Shown here piece by piece: positions 49,347 to 59,687 of a DNA stretch of 64,000 bases. The notes under the pieces are model-generated. The model did not search any database. It saw nothing but the letters and a program-made list of their open reading frames with translations, and was not told the DNA's origin. Position numbers and translations under genes: made by a program. Within the stretch, counting starts at the first letter, position 1, and each line of letters opens with the position of its first letter. Source of the DNA: Arthrobacter sp. ISL-30 (GTDB lineage: Bacteria; Actinomycetota; Actinomycetes; Actinomycetales; Micrococcaceae); NCBI RefSeq assembly GCF_018613855.1, contig NZ_JAGGPK010000044.1, positions 23,008 to 87,007 of the forward strand. The letters run 5' to 3'.

Positions 49347-50750
49347 ATGACGCCTGCAAACGATGCCTCATCGACTCCGCCAATGGCGACACAAGCGGCC
49401 GTTTCCCAGCAGCTGTCGCAGGAGCCCGCGCTGTCGCAGGAGCCCGCGCTGGCGCAGGAGCCTGACCAGTCGCAGGAAGCGGGCGCGGCCAGGACTTCGA
49501 AGCGCAACGAGACGCAAATTGCCGAGGACATCCCGTACGGCGTCCGCATCGCGGCCGCCTGGGCATGGCGCATCGGCCTGCTGCTAGTCGTTGGCGGCGC
49601 CCTTGTATGGCTGCTGGGAAGGGTCAGCTTCCTGATCATTCCCATCATGGTGGCCGCTCTCCTCGCCGGACTCCTGTACCCGGTTGTGGCGTGGCTGCGG
49701 AACGGGCTTCCCAATGGAGCCGCCGTGGCTATCACAGTGCTCGGCTTTATGGGGCTGATCGCGGGCGCGCTGGCCCTGGTCGGCCGGCAACTGGTGTCCG
49801 GTTTCGCGGAGCTGTGGCAGGAATCCCTGGCGGGCATCCAGACCATCCAGACCTGGCTCGCCGAAGGACCGCTGCACCTCACTGCTGCCCAAATCGATCA
49901 ATACATCAGGGACGCAACCACAGCCCTGCAGAACAACAGCAGCAGCATCCTCAGCGGCGCCCTTTCCTTCGGAAGCACAGCAGGACACTTCGCGGCCGGG
50001 ATGGTCCTGGCGCTCTTCATCCTGATTTTCTTCCTGCTGGAGGGAGAACGAATCTGGGGCTTCCTGGTACGGCTCATGCCGCGCCAGGCACGCGCCGCTA
50101 CGGACGGCGCCGGCCGGCGCGGCTGGACCTCAATGGTGAACTACACCCGCATCCAGATGTTTGTGGCTTTCGTGGACGCGGTGGGCATTGGCGTCGGCGC
50201 AGCGATTATCGGAGTGCCCCTGGCACTTCCGCTGTCGGTGCTGGTCTTCATCGGTTCCTTCATTCCGGTCGTTGGTGCCCTGGTGACCGGCGCCATCGCG
50301 GTCCTGCTGGCCCTTGTGGCCAACGGCCCGGTGAACGCGCTCATCATGCTTGGCATTGTGCTGCTGGTGCAGCAGCTGGAGAGCCACATCCTCCAGCCCC
50401 TCGTGATGGGCAAGGCCGTGGCACTGCATCCAGTGGCTGTGATCCTCTCCGTGGCAGCCGGTTCCTACCTCGCGGGCATCCCGGGAGCGCTCTTTGCCGT
50501 CCCCCTGCTGGCCGTAGCAAACTCGGCCATTCGCTATATTGCGGCGCGGACGTGGGAACATGATGAAGGACTGGCCGTCGCCCGACTGCGGACCGAGGCT
50601 GCCTTGGCGGCCACAAGCCAGGACACAACCATCAAGACTGTCAGCTTCCCCGGCTCGCGGAACCGCGGTATCGGCGGCGGAGCTGCCAAGATGTCTGCCG
50701 CGGAAGCCTCCTCCCGGGGTGCGGCCGCCGACAAGGACAAAGGAGAATGA
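49347..50750 (+). CDS. AI-2E family (UPF0118) membrane transporter
   Basis: The 467-residue protein has a disordered N-terminus of ~60 residues with imperfect SQEPAL repeats, then about eight hydrophobic segments. Family marks are AALLAGLLYPVVAWLRN, a long central helical part, FVDAVGIGVGAAIIGVPLALPL, IGSFIPVVGALVTGAIAVLLAL and QQLESHILQPLVMGKAVALHP. Members export small molecules or ions; autoinducer-2 transport should not be assumed. GGGGAAG lies 9 nt before the ATG. The threonine deaminase gene starts 3 nt after its stop. Confidence 0.88.
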   Translation: MTPANDASSTPPMATQAAVSQQLSQEPALSQEPALAQEPDQSQEAGAARTSKRNETQIAEDIPYGVRIAAAWAWRIGLLLVVGGALVWLLGRVSFLIIPIMVAALLAGLLYPVVAWLRNGLPNGAAVAITVLGFMGLIAGALALVGRQLVSGFAELWQESLAGIQTIQTWLAEGPLHLTAAQIDQYIRDATTALQNNSSSILSGALSFGSTAGHFAAGMVLALFILIFFLLEGERIWGFLVRLMPRQARAATDGAGRRGWTSMVNYTRIQMFVAFVDAVGIGVGAAIIGVPLALPLSVLVFIGSFIPVVGALVTGAIAVLLALVANGPVNALIMLGIVLLVQQLESHILQPLVMGKAVALHPVAVILSVAAGSYLAGIPGALFAVPLLAVANSAIRYIAARTWEHDEGLAVARLRTEAALAATSQDTTIKTVSFPGSRNRGIGGGAAKMSAAEASSRGAAADKDKGE

Positions 50751-50753
50751 CCT

Positions 50754-51992
50754 GTGAATACCCTCGAAGTACTGCCCGTCACGCTGGACGATGTCCTCGA
50801 GGCGCAGAAGCTGCTTGAGGGAATTATCACCAGGACGCCGATCGAGACGTCCAGGGCACTGGGCGCCATGGTGGGTGGCGAGGTCTTCTTCAAGTGCGAA
50901 AATCTCCAGCGCGCCGGATCCTTCAAGGTGCGGGGCGCCTATGTGCGCATGGCGCGTCTCTCCCCGGAGGAAAAGAAACGCGGAGTTGTTGCGGCTTCAG
51001 CCGGTAACCACGCCCAGGGCGTCGCCGTCGCCGCCAAGAGCCTGGGGATCAAAGCACGGATCTATATGCCGTTGGGTGTTGCTCTGCCTAAGCTCGCTGC
51101 GACACGAAGCCACGGCGCCGAAGTGGTCCTGCACGGCCACAACGTGGATGAGGCCCTCGCCGAAGCCCAGCGGTACGCCAACGAGACCGGGGCCGTCTTC
51201 GTCCATCCCTTCGACAATGTGGACGTTGTTGCCGGCCAGGGCACCATCGGCCTGGAAATCCTGGAACAGGTACCCGACGTCGACACCATCCTTATGGGGG
51301 TCGGCGGGGGCGGGCTGCTCGCGGGCGTGGCGGTAGCCATCAAGGCCAGGGCCAAGGAACTGGGGCGCAACATCAGGATCATCGGCGTCCAGGCGGAAAA
51401 TGCGGCCGCCTACCCGCCGTCGCTGGCTGCCGACGCCCTTGTGCCGCTGAAGAGGGTTTCCACCATGGCGGACGGCATCGCCGTCGGACGTCCCGGACAG
51501 CTGCCCTTCAGCATCATCCGTGAACTCGTGGACGACGTCGTGACAGTGAGTGAGGACTCCCTCGCCAGGGCACTGATTTTCCTGCTCGAGCGGGCCAAGA
51601 TGGTAGTGGAGCCGGCCGGAGCGGTGGGAGTCGCCGCCCTCATGGACGGCAAAATCGAAAACCCGGGCACCACGGCGGTGATCCTCTCCGGCGGAAACAT
51701 CGATCCCATGCTGATGCTCAAGGTCATCCAGCGCGGCCTCTCAGCTGCCGGACGTTACATGACTGTGCGGATGATGCTCGACGACCGTCCCGGCTCACTT
51801 GCCACGATCGCCCGCATCATTGCCGAGAACGACGCGAACGTGACGGGGCTGGACCACACACGTGTGGGCGGCTCCATCAGCATGGGCGACGTGTCCATCA
51901 CTGTTAACCTTGAAACGAAGGGCCATGAGCACGGTGAGCAGGTGCTTGGTGCGCTTCGCGCCGAGGGGTTTCAGCCGATCGTCGTGCACTGA
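50754..51992 (+). CDS. ilvA: Threonine ammonia-lyase (catabolic type with ACT domain)
   Basis: The 412-residue PLP enzyme deaminates threonine to 2-oxobutyrate. The PLP lysine is in ENLQRAGSFKVRGAY, the phosphate loop is GVGGGGLLAGVA, and the C-terminal ~80 residues form one ACT domain (MMLDDRPGSLATIARIIAEN...). A single ACT and this length match the biodegradative/TdcB-like branch rather than the long E. coli IlvA with two ACT-like repeats. AGGAG lies 8 nt before the GTG. It is co-transcribed with the AI-2E protein, but a functional tie is unproven. Confidence 0.93.
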   Translation: MNTLEVLPVTLDDVLEAQKLLEGIITRTPIETSRALGAMVGGEVFFKCENLQRAGSFKVRGAYVRMARLSPEEKKRGVVAASAGNHAQGVAVAAKSLGIKARIYMPLGVALPKLAATRSHGAEVVLHGHNVDEALAEAQRYANETGAVFVHPFDNVDVVAGQGTIGLEILEQVPDVDTILMGVGGGGLLAGVAVAIKARAKELGRNIRIIGVQAENAAAYPPSLAADALVPLKRVSTMADGIAVGRPGQLPFSIIRELVDDVVTVSEDSLARALIFLLERAKMVVEPAGAVGVAALMDGKIENPGTTAVILSGGNIDPMLMLKVIQRGLSAAGRYMTVRMMLDDRPGSLATIARIIAENDANVTGLDHTRVGGSISMGDVSITVNLETKGHEHGEQVLGALRAEGFQPIVVH

Positions 51993-51997
51993 TAGTT

Positions 51998-52064
51998 CGG
52001 CTGTACTGCACTGAATGGCTGTACTGAACTGGCTGGCTGTACCGTATTGACTGGCTGTACTGAC
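51998..52064 (+). repeat. 18-bp tandem repeat (3.7 units) before the rhomboid gene
   Basis: TGGCTGTACTGAACTGGC-type units run from just after the ilvA stop to 6 nt before the core of the rhomboid ribosome site. Each unit contains GTACTGA/GTACCGT-like sequence. The array fills nearly the whole gap. Confidence 0.82.
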
Positions 52065-52077
52065 AGGAGGAGCGCTC

Positions 52078-52692
52078 ATGGTGCTCGGTACTTCCGGGGG
52101 CGAGCCGGAGGCCAGGGACACGCTCGCGGGCAGGGCCAAGGGTGGCCTGCTGTTCATGGGCGGCTTCGTGATTGTGCTGTTCGTCGTTGAGCTGATTAAT
52201 ATCCTCATGCTGCACAGGCTCAATGTGACCTTCGGCCTGCGCCCGAGGAGCCCCGACGGAATCTTTGACATCTTCACGTTCCCGCTCCTGCACGCCAACC
52301 TGGCGCACTTGCTGTCCAACGCCTTGCCGCTGATCATCTTCGGATTCCTGGCCTTCCTTTCGGGAATCCGGGTCTTCCTCACCGCCCTTGCACTCAGCTG
52401 GCTCGGTTCCGGCCTGGCCGTGTGGCTGATCGGCGCCGGGGGGATCACGGTTGGGTCCTCGGGCCTGGTCTTTGGACTCTTCGCGTTCCTGCTGGTGCGT
52501 GGCTTCTTCAACCGCAGCTGGTGGCAGATCCTGCTATCGGTAGTGCTTTTTATGGCCTACGGTGGCATCCTGTTCGGCGTAATTCCCACCGTGGCCGGCT
52601 TCGTTTCCTGGCAGGCCCATCTGGGCGGTGCTATCGGAGGAGTAGCGGCCGCAGTCCTGCTCCGGGTACGAGGCCCGGGACGCGGCCCATAA
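52078..52692 (+). CDS. Rhomboid-family intramembrane protease
   Basis: The 204-residue protein has six hydrophobic segments. The catalytic serine is in GSSGLVFGLFAFLL and the histidine in WQAHLGGAIGGVAAAVLL; the LLHANLAHLLSNALPL segment carries the conserved HANxxHLxxN motif. It therefore looks like an active rhomboid that cuts substrates within the membrane; substrates are unknown. AGGAGG lies 7 nt before the ATG. A palindromic element begins right after its stop codon. Confidence 0.92.
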   Translation: MVLGTSGGEPEARDTLAGRAKGGLLFMGGFVIVLFVVELINILMLHRLNVTFGLRPRSPDGIFDIFTFPLLHANLAHLLSNALPLIIFGFLAFLSGIRVFLTALALSWLGSGLAVWLIGAGGITVGSSGLVFGLFAFLLVRGFFNRSWWQILLSVVLFMAYGGILFGVIPTVAGFVSWQAHLGGAIGGVAAAVLLRVRGPGRGP

Positions 52693-52757
52693 AGCGACGC
52701 GGAGTCACTTGTCGCCCATTCCAGCGCCATGGATGGGCGATATGACCCCGCGTTGCT
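52693..52757. repeat. REP-like palindrome, family B
   Basis: Arms of ~29 nt beginning AGCGACGCGGAGTCAC pair with a related 3' arm, with a 3-nt difference in arm length and a few mismatches, around AGCGCCAT. It starts on the base after the rhomboid stop and is followed by AAAAA. Size and position match the family A palindromes but the sequence is different. Only one copy is in the window. Confidence 0.7.
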
Positions 52758-52791
52758 AAAAAGGGGTGGCGCCGGAACCTAACAAAACGCC

Positions 52792-52836
52792 GCAAAACAA
52801 CGACGCCGGTCCTCCCCGGGAGGGGGACCGGCGTCG
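52792..52836. terminator. Terminator of greA (probably bidirectional)
   Basis: CGACGCCGGTCC and GGACCGGCGTCG form a 12-bp stem around a C/G-rich centre. On the minus strand it is followed by TTGTTTTGC, fitting greA termination; on the plus strand by CTGTTT. Confidence 0.8.
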
Positions 52837-52856
52837 CTGTTTGGTGTTCGGACTGG

Positions 52857-53354
52857 CTAGCCGGCGTACGGCTTGGCAGAGATGATTTCGACGGCGATTT
52901 CCTTGCCGTTCGGGGCGGTGTAGCTGAGCTTGTCGCCTTCCTTGTGGCCCATGATGGCCGCACCGAGCGGAGACTTCTCGCTGAAGACGTCGATATCGGA
53001 GTCGCCGGCGATTTCACGGGAGCCGAGGAGGAACTTTTCCTCGTCACCGGCGATGCGGGCCACAACCAGCATGCCCGGCTCAACGATTCCGTCGTCGGCA
53101 GGGGCCTCCCCGACCTGGGCGTCGCGCAGCAGGGCGGTGAGCTGGCGGATGCGGGCCTCGATCTTGCCCTGCTCTTCCTTGGCTGCGTGGTAGCCGCCGT
53201 TTTCCTTGAGGTCGCCCTCCTGGCGGGCTGCTTCGATCTTCTGGACGATCTCCGCCCGGCCGGCACCGGAAAGATGGTCCAGCTCTGCCTTCAGGCGGTC
53301 AAAAGCTTCCTGGGTAAGCCAAGCTGCTGCAGGCGCGCTGTTGGTGGTAGACAC
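52857..53354 (-). CDS. greA: Transcription elongation factor GreA
   Basis: From the GTG at 53354 (AAGGAG 6 nt upstream) the protein has 165 residues. The N-terminal coiled coil (WLTQEAFDRLKAELDHL to RIRQLTALLRDAQVG) includes the GDLKENGGYHAAKEEQ tip with the acidic residues that act in RNA polymerase's secondary channel. The C-terminal globular domain has SPLGAAIMGHKEGDKL. It rescues backtracked polymerase. greA beside DUF4307 and mca is also the M. tuberculosis order (Rv1080c-Rv1082). Confidence 0.95.
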   Translation of the reverse strand: MSTTNSAPAAAWLTQEAFDRLKAELDHLSGAGRAEIVQKIEAARQEGDLKENGGYHAAKEEQGKIEARIRQLTALLRDAQVGEAPADDGIVEPGMLVVARIAGDEEKFLLGSREIAGDSDIDVFSEKSPLGAAIMGHKEGDKLSYTAPNGKEIAVEIISAKPYAG

Positions 53355-53507
53355 GGACTTCTCCTTATGGATCTGACAAGCAAAGACCCCGCCCAAGGTG
53401 GCCACCAGTGGAACTCAGCAACCAACTAAGCGGGGTGAAGGTATTGGTCCATTGTAGTCAATCCTGTGGATAAACCAAAGCCGGACGAGGCGCAGCTCAC
53501 ACCGGAG

Positions 53508-53966
53508 CTAGGTACCGCTGTCCACGATCCAGCAGCTGTCGACCACTCCGGAAACTGCTTCAGACTCGGTGCGCAGGGTAGCGCGCTGGGCAGTGGTCCG
53601 CCCGCCGTCGGCGCCATCCTTCGGCTCGTTCGGGCCGATTTCCACGACCTTCCAGCCCACTATTGCGAACTTGGAGTCGAGGGCCTTCACTGCGCATTGT
53701 GCGGTGGCGCCGGGATACTTCGTGACCTGGAAATCGACTTCGGCAAGCGTGGAATCAACCGTGCTATAACCGATGTCCTTGTAGGTGACGGGGGCCTGCG
53801 CGGACGAGGTGGCAACCCATGCCAGGAAACCGACCCCAAGCAGGAGGGCAGCGAGGACGAGGAGCCGCTTGGACTTCCGGGTCAGCGCGTGCTTTTGGCC
53901 GCCGTAGCGATTGGCTAGGCTGGTACTTGCCGGCGGTGGGGTGGCCGAAGGATCCTCGGGAGTCAC
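53508..53966 (-). CDS. DUF4307 membrane protein
   Basis: The 152-residue protein has a short cytoplasmic N-terminus with LANRYGGQKHALTRKSKR, one membrane helix (LLVLAALLLGVGFLAWVATS) and an outer domain of ~90 residues with two cysteines (AQCAVKALDSKF and SCWIVDSGT) that may form a disulfide. This matches DUF4307, found between greA and mca in actinobacteria; function unknown. The GTG at 53966 follows TAAACT by 6 nt on the minus strand. It is divergent from mca. Confidence 0.85.
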   Translation of the reverse strand: MTPEDPSATPPPASTSLANRYGGQKHALTRKSKRLLVLAALLLGVGFLAWVATSSAQAPVTYKDIGYSTVDSTLAEVDFQVTKYPGATAQCAVKALDSKFAIVGWKVVEIGPNEPKDGADGGRTTAQRATLRTESEAVSGVVDSCWIVDSGT

Positions 53967-53972
53967 CCATCC

Positions 53973-53978
53973 AGTTTA
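53973..53978 (-). promoter_or_regulatory. -10 box (TAAACT) of leaderless DUF4307 transcript
   Basis: On the minus strand TAAACT ends 6 nt before the GTG at 53966. Confidence 0.6.
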
Positions 53979-54132
53979 GTGCGGTTCCTGGCGCCTGCCG
54001 TACGCCGGTAATGGCGAGCGGGAACTGCCAGCACCGTACTGCCGGCACTGAACTGCCAACACCTGCGCCGCCTGCACCTGACCGCCCAAGCCCGCTGGCA
54101 ACCGCCGCGAGAGTAGAAGAGGAACGTCGCCC

Positions 54133-55035
54133 ATGACAGCCTCCACCAGTCCAGCACCGCTCCGCCTGCTGGCCGTCCACGCGCATCCGGATGACGAGTC
54201 CAGCAAGGGCGCTGCGACTATGGCTATGTATGCAGCATCCGGAGTGGAGGTCATGGTGGCCACCTGCACGGACGGTTCCCGGGGCGATATCCAGAACCCC
54301 GCCATGGCCGATGCGCCGCACCCGAAGCGCGACATGGCAGGTGCCCGGCGGCTGGAAATGCAGGAGGCAGCGAGGATCCTGGGGGTTAAGCAGCGCTGGA
54401 TCGGTTTCGTGGATTCCGGGCTTCCGGAGGGCGATCCCCTTCCTGCCCTGCCCAAGGGCTGCTTCGCGCTCCAGCCGCTGGCGCGGGCCGCAGCCCCCTT
54501 GGTGCGCCTTGTTCGAGAGTTCCGCCCGCAGGTGATCCTCAGCTATGACGAAAACGGCGGCTATCCGCACCCTGACCACATCATGGCCCATAAGGTCGCA
54601 GTAGAGGCCTTCGAGGCTGCCGGCGACCCGTCGAAATATCCGGGGACTGGAGAGGCGTGGGAGCCCAGCAAACTTTATTACGATCGCGCTTTCAGCCCGG
54701 AGCGCTTCAGGGCGCTGCACTTCGCGCTGGAGGAGGCCGGCCTGCAGTCGCCCTATGCGGAGCGGCTTGCCGCCTGGCTCGAAGCCGACGCCGAGGGACA
54801 CACCCCCACCGTTCCAGTCCACCAGACCACTACCCAAGTGGATTGCGGCGATTACTTCGAAGTGCGCGACGAGGCCCTCCGCGCGCATCGCACCCAGGTG
54901 GACCCGCTCGGCTTCTTCTTCGCCGTTTCGGCAGAGATGCAGGCGCGGGTGTGGCCCTGGGAGGACTACACACTGGTGAAGTCCAGAATCCCGTCGGAGC
55001 TGCCGGAAAAGGACCTGTTTGCAGGGATAAGATAG
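54133..55035 (+). CDS. mca: Mycothiol conjugate amidase
   Basis: The 300-residue zinc enzyme of the LmbE/PIG-L fold cleaves mycothiol S-conjugates so that the toxin leaves as a mercapturic acid. It shows LLAVHAHPDDESSKGAATMA with zinc ligands, TCTDGSRGDIQNP, RILGVKQRWIGFVDSG, and YPHPDHIMAHKVAVEAF with the third zinc histidine. The KLYYD segment and length favour Mca over the related deacetylase MshB. This shows that the organism makes mycothiol. AGAGGA lies ~9 nt before the ATG. Confidence 0.93.
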   Translation: MTASTSPAPLRLLAVHAHPDDESSKGAATMAMYAASGVEVMVATCTDGSRGDIQNPAMADAPHPKRDMAGARRLEMQEAARILGVKQRWIGFVDSGLPEGDPLPALPKGCFALQPLARAAAPLVRLVREFRPQVILSYDENGGYPHPDHIMAHKVAVEAFEAAGDPSKYPGTGEAWEPSKLYYDRAFSPERFRALHFALEEAGLQSPYAERLAAWLEADAEGHTPTVPVHQTTTQVDCGDYFEVRDEALRAHRTQVDPLGFFFAVSAEMQARVWPWEDYTLVKSRIPSELPEKDLFAGIR

Positions 55036-55088
55036 GAGTATTCGCTACTTCTATCAAGCGTAGAAATTCCCACCAGAAGGTTTGAACC

Positions 55089-55425
55089 GTGCAGCACTTG
55101 ATCATCGCCCTGGCCACGACCCCCTCGCCGGCGCCCTCGCCGTCGTTGCGTCCGGGGTTGTCTGAAGACCAGGTCACGCCCGGCACGTGGGGATTCATCC
55201 TGACGGCCTTCATCGTGGTGCTGACCACGCTGCTGATTGTGGACATGGTCCGGCGCATCCGGCGGGTCCGTTATCGGGCACAGGTTGAGGAAGCCCGGCT
55301 GGCAGCACAGGAGCCGTCAGCACAAGACCTGTCAGCACAGGACGGGTCAGCCCAAAGTAACGACTCCGGAGCGGGCGAAGGCAGCTACCCTGCCGGGCCC
55401 CCCGACCCATCGGAAGGGGACGGGG

Positions 55426-55448
<23 letters not shown>
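55089..55448 (+). CDS. Small membrane protein (Rv1083-like position)
   Basis: The 119-residue protein begins with a short hydrophobic stretch, a Pro/Ser-rich segment (TPSPAPSPSLRPGL), one clear membrane helix (TWGFILTAFIVVLTTLLIVDMV) and a basic then disordered Ser/Gln/Asp-rich tail with SAQD repeats. GAAGG lies 8 nt before the GTG. A small membrane protein at this place, between mca and a DUF255 thioredoxin protein, is conserved with M. tuberculosis Rv1083. Its 3' end overlaps the next gene by 23 nt. Function unknown. Confidence 0.7.
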
Positions 55449-57624
<2,176 letters not shown>

Positions 57625-57627
<3 letters not shown>

Positions 57628-57682
57628 CCAGAGCAGGCAGGGTTAGCCAGCGCGGCAAATTAGCCAGAGCAGGCAGGGTTAG
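57625..57682 (+). repeat. 22-bp direct repeat spanning the stop of the DUF255 gene
   Basis: A perfect 22-bp unit starting TAGCCAGAGCAGGCAGG occurs at 57625 and 57661, 36 bp apart. The first copy begins with the TAG stop codon. Confidence 0.75.
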
Positions 57683-57703
57683 TTCAGCAGGCGTCGTTCG
57701 GGC

Positions 57704-58453
57704 TCAGCTCAGGACAGCCACGGTGATCGCTGCGAAGTGCGCCGCGAAGCCGAGGACGGTGAAGGCATGGAAGAGCTCATGGAAGCCAAAATGCTGATAG
57801 CTGAAGTTCGGCTTCCTAATGCCGTAGAAGACGGCCCCGGCAATATAGAAAATACCGCCGACACAGATTAGGATGGCCGCCGGAATGCTCGCGGTGAAAA
57901 AGGCGGGAAGGTAGAGCAGGGCTCCGCAGCCCAGGGCTACGTAGATGGGAACGTAGAGCGCACGAGGCGCGCTCATCCAGAGAACCCGGAAAAGGACCCC
58001 GATCAGCGCTCCCGGCCAGATGACCCAGAGCAGCAGCACGGCCTGCTGCCGCTCCAACAAGGACCAGGCCAGCGGGGTATAGGTTCCCGCGATGACCAGC
58101 ATGATGTTGCTGTGGTCAAGGCGTTTGAGCACCATCCGGACATCCGGGGACCAGTTTCCGCGATGGTACACGGCGCTAACGCTGAAGAGCATGACGCCGG
58201 TCAGGGCGTAGATCGCGGATGTGAGCTTCCTGTCGAGCGTGGGGGAGAGGGACACCAGCACAATTCCCGCGACAACAGCCAGGGGAGTGGCGACGGCGTG
58301 GATCCACCCGCGCCATTTCGGCTTAATGGTCAGTAATTCTGCGATGCGTTCGGCAGCGACATCCCCGGTGCTCCGGGTTTCCTCTTCCGAATTGTCCCCG
58401 CCGGGATTGTGCCCGGCGGAACCTGCGCCCTCTTTCGGCACTTCACTTTCCAT
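57704..58453 (-). CDS. Hemolysin III / PAQR family membrane protein
   Basis: The 249-residue protein has a polar N-terminus of ~50 residues and seven hydrophobic segments. Family metal-site residues are visible: FSVSAVYHRGNW with His, RRLDHSNIM-type segment KRLDHSNIMLVIAGTY, and HELFHAFTVLGFAAHFAAI with two His. The hemolysin name is historical; relatives affect membrane fluidity or lipid signalling. TAATCT lies 6 nt before the ATG on the minus strand. It matches Rv1085c in the conserved gene order. Confidence 0.9.
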   Translation of the reverse strand: MESEVPKEGAGSAGHNPGGDNSEEETRSTGDVAAERIAELLTIKPKWRGWIHAVATPLAVVAGIVLVSLSPTLDRKLTSAIYALTGVMLFSVSAVYHRGNWSPDVRMVLKRLDHSNIMLVIAGTYTPLAWSLLERQQAVLLLWVIWPGALIGVLFRVLWMSAPRALYVPIYVALGCGALLYLPAFFTASIPAAILICVGGIFYIAGAVFYGIRKPNFSYQHFGFHELFHAFTVLGFAAHFAAITVAVLS

Positions 58454-58459
58454 CTCTTT

Positions 58460-58465
58460 AGATTA
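58460..58465 (-). promoter_or_regulatory. -10 box (TAATCT) of leaderless hemolysin III transcript
   Basis: On the minus strand TAATCT ends 6 nt before the ATG at 58453. Confidence 0.6.
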
Positions 58466-58599
58466 ACCCACGATCGCGACCATAAGTTACTCGTGGGTAA
58501 GGGCGGTATTGAGGTCCGAAGGCTGCCCGCGTGAAGCAACCGCAGCTCAGCTGCGGGTAGCCTAGGATGTGCACCTCGGCACCCAGCGTGCCGCCGTCG

Positions 58600-58605
58600 T
58601 AAGTT
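58600..58605 (+). promoter_or_regulatory. Possible -10 box (TAAGTT) of the prenyl synthase gene
   Basis: TAAGTT ends 7 nt before the ATG at 58613 and no ribosome site is present. Confidence 0.42.
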
Positions 58606-58612
58606 TTCCGCC

Positions 58613-59401
58613 ATGTCCAGGAAGTCAGGTGAGTGTCCGGTGGAATTGCCCGGGGTCCTCTATGGCTTCTACGAGCGCAAGCTGCAGCGTTCCCTCAAGC
58701 AGGACAGGATCCCCAGGCATATAGGGGTCATGGTGGATGGAAACCGGCGCTGGGCGCGGCAATTCAACGCCCCCACGAGCCAGGGCCACCAGGCCGGGGC
58801 GGACAAGATCCACGAGTTCCTTGGCTGGTGCAAGGAACTCGGCGTCAAAGTAGTGACCCTCTACATGCTGTCCACGGACAACATGAGCAGGTCCGGCGAG
58901 GAACTTGACCTCCTGATGGGCATCATTGCCGAGACCATGGATCGCCTGGACGAGACCGAAAACGTGTCCGTCCACGCAATGGGTGCGCCCGAGCTGTTGC
59001 CCGATTACCTCGCGGAACGCCTCAACAAGCTGACGGCCCGAACCCCCGTCCGGGAAAAGCTCCACGTCAATGTCGCCGTCGGCTACGGTGGGCGCCGGGA
59101 AATCGTCGACGCCGTGCGGGAACTGCTGCACGACGCCGTCGCCTCCGGGCGTGACATCGAAAAGCTCGCCGATGAACTGACAGTGGACGACATCTCACGG
59201 TTCCTTTACACGCGCGGGCAGCCTGATCCCGACCTCGTCATCCGCACCTCCGGCGAGCAGCGGCTGTCCGGGTTCCTCATGTGGCAGAGCGCCTATAGCG
59301 AGTTCTACTTCTGCGAGGCCCTCTGGCCCGCTTTCCGCAAGGTCGACTTCCTCCGCGCGCTCCGTGACTACGCTGGGCGGCAGCGGCGCTTCGGCACCTG
59401 A
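58613..59401 (+). CDS. cis-Prenyl diphosphate synthase (UppS family)
   Basis: The 262-residue enzyme makes Z-prenyl diphosphates used for cell-wall lipid carriers. Motifs are HIGVMVDGNRRWARQ with the catalytic aspartate, SQGHQAGADKIHEFLGWC, LYMLSTDNMSRSGEEL, the substrate region DPDLVIRTSGEQRLSGFLMWQSAYSEF split by conserved Arg and Ser, and FYFCEALWPAFRKVDFLRAL. The position after hemolysin III matches Rv1086, a short-chain Z-farnesyl diphosphate synthase, so this may make the short product and a second UppS may exist elsewhere. The start could also be the GTG at 58640. Confidence 0.93.
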   Translation: MSRKSGECPVELPGVLYGFYERKLQRSLKQDRIPRHIGVMVDGNRRWARQFNAPTSQGHQAGADKIHEFLGWCKELGVKVVTLYMLSTDNMSRSGEELDLLMGIIAETMDRLDETENVSVHAMGAPELLPDYLAERLNKLTARTPVREKLHVNVAVGYGGRREIVDAVRELLHDAVASGRDIEKLADELTVDDISRFLYTRGQPDPDLVIRTSGEQRLSGFLMWQSAYSEFYFCEALWPAFRKVDFLRALRDYAGRQRRFGT

Positions 59402-59581
59402 GCGCAGGCATCTGAAGCGCCGAGGATCAGAGAGCCTTCAGGACTGTGGTGAGTTTGCCTTCACCTTAAATTCACGCACCCGCAACACGAATCGCCGTCA
59501 ACTTGCCATGGAATGTCGGACGCTGGACTTACGTTATTCACATCAGCAGGCAAACCGCCGGCTGATCGGGGAGGCCAGTAG

Positions 59582-59653
59582 ATGGAGCGATCACTCGCAC
59601 CGGTTACATGGGAGGCCGAGCCTGGCCTTCCGGCCGAGCCGCCTCACCAATAA
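59582..59653 (+). CDS. 23-codon upstream ORF before the PIN-PhoH gene
   Basis: ATG at 59582 has GGGGAGG 6 nt upstream, a better ribosome site than most genes here. It encodes MERSLAPVTWEAEPGLPAEP then PHQ and stops 34 nt before the PIN-PhoH start, in a different frame. It may be a leader peptide that tunes expression. In mycobacteria a small upstream ORF (phoAT) before phoH2 encodes an antitoxin, but it is longer, and I see no similarity to claim. Coding status is unproven. Confidence 0.4.
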   Translation: MERSLAPVTWEAEPGLPAEPPHQ

Positions 59654-59687
59654 CAAAGCCGGGCCGGTGCCCGGGGCTGGAGTCGAA

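Noticed and set aside
59364..59687. Upstream extension of the PIN-PhoH frame (108 codons)
   Set aside because: It overlaps the end of the prenyl synthase gene and lacks conserved sequence; the GTG at 59688 has a proper ribosome site.
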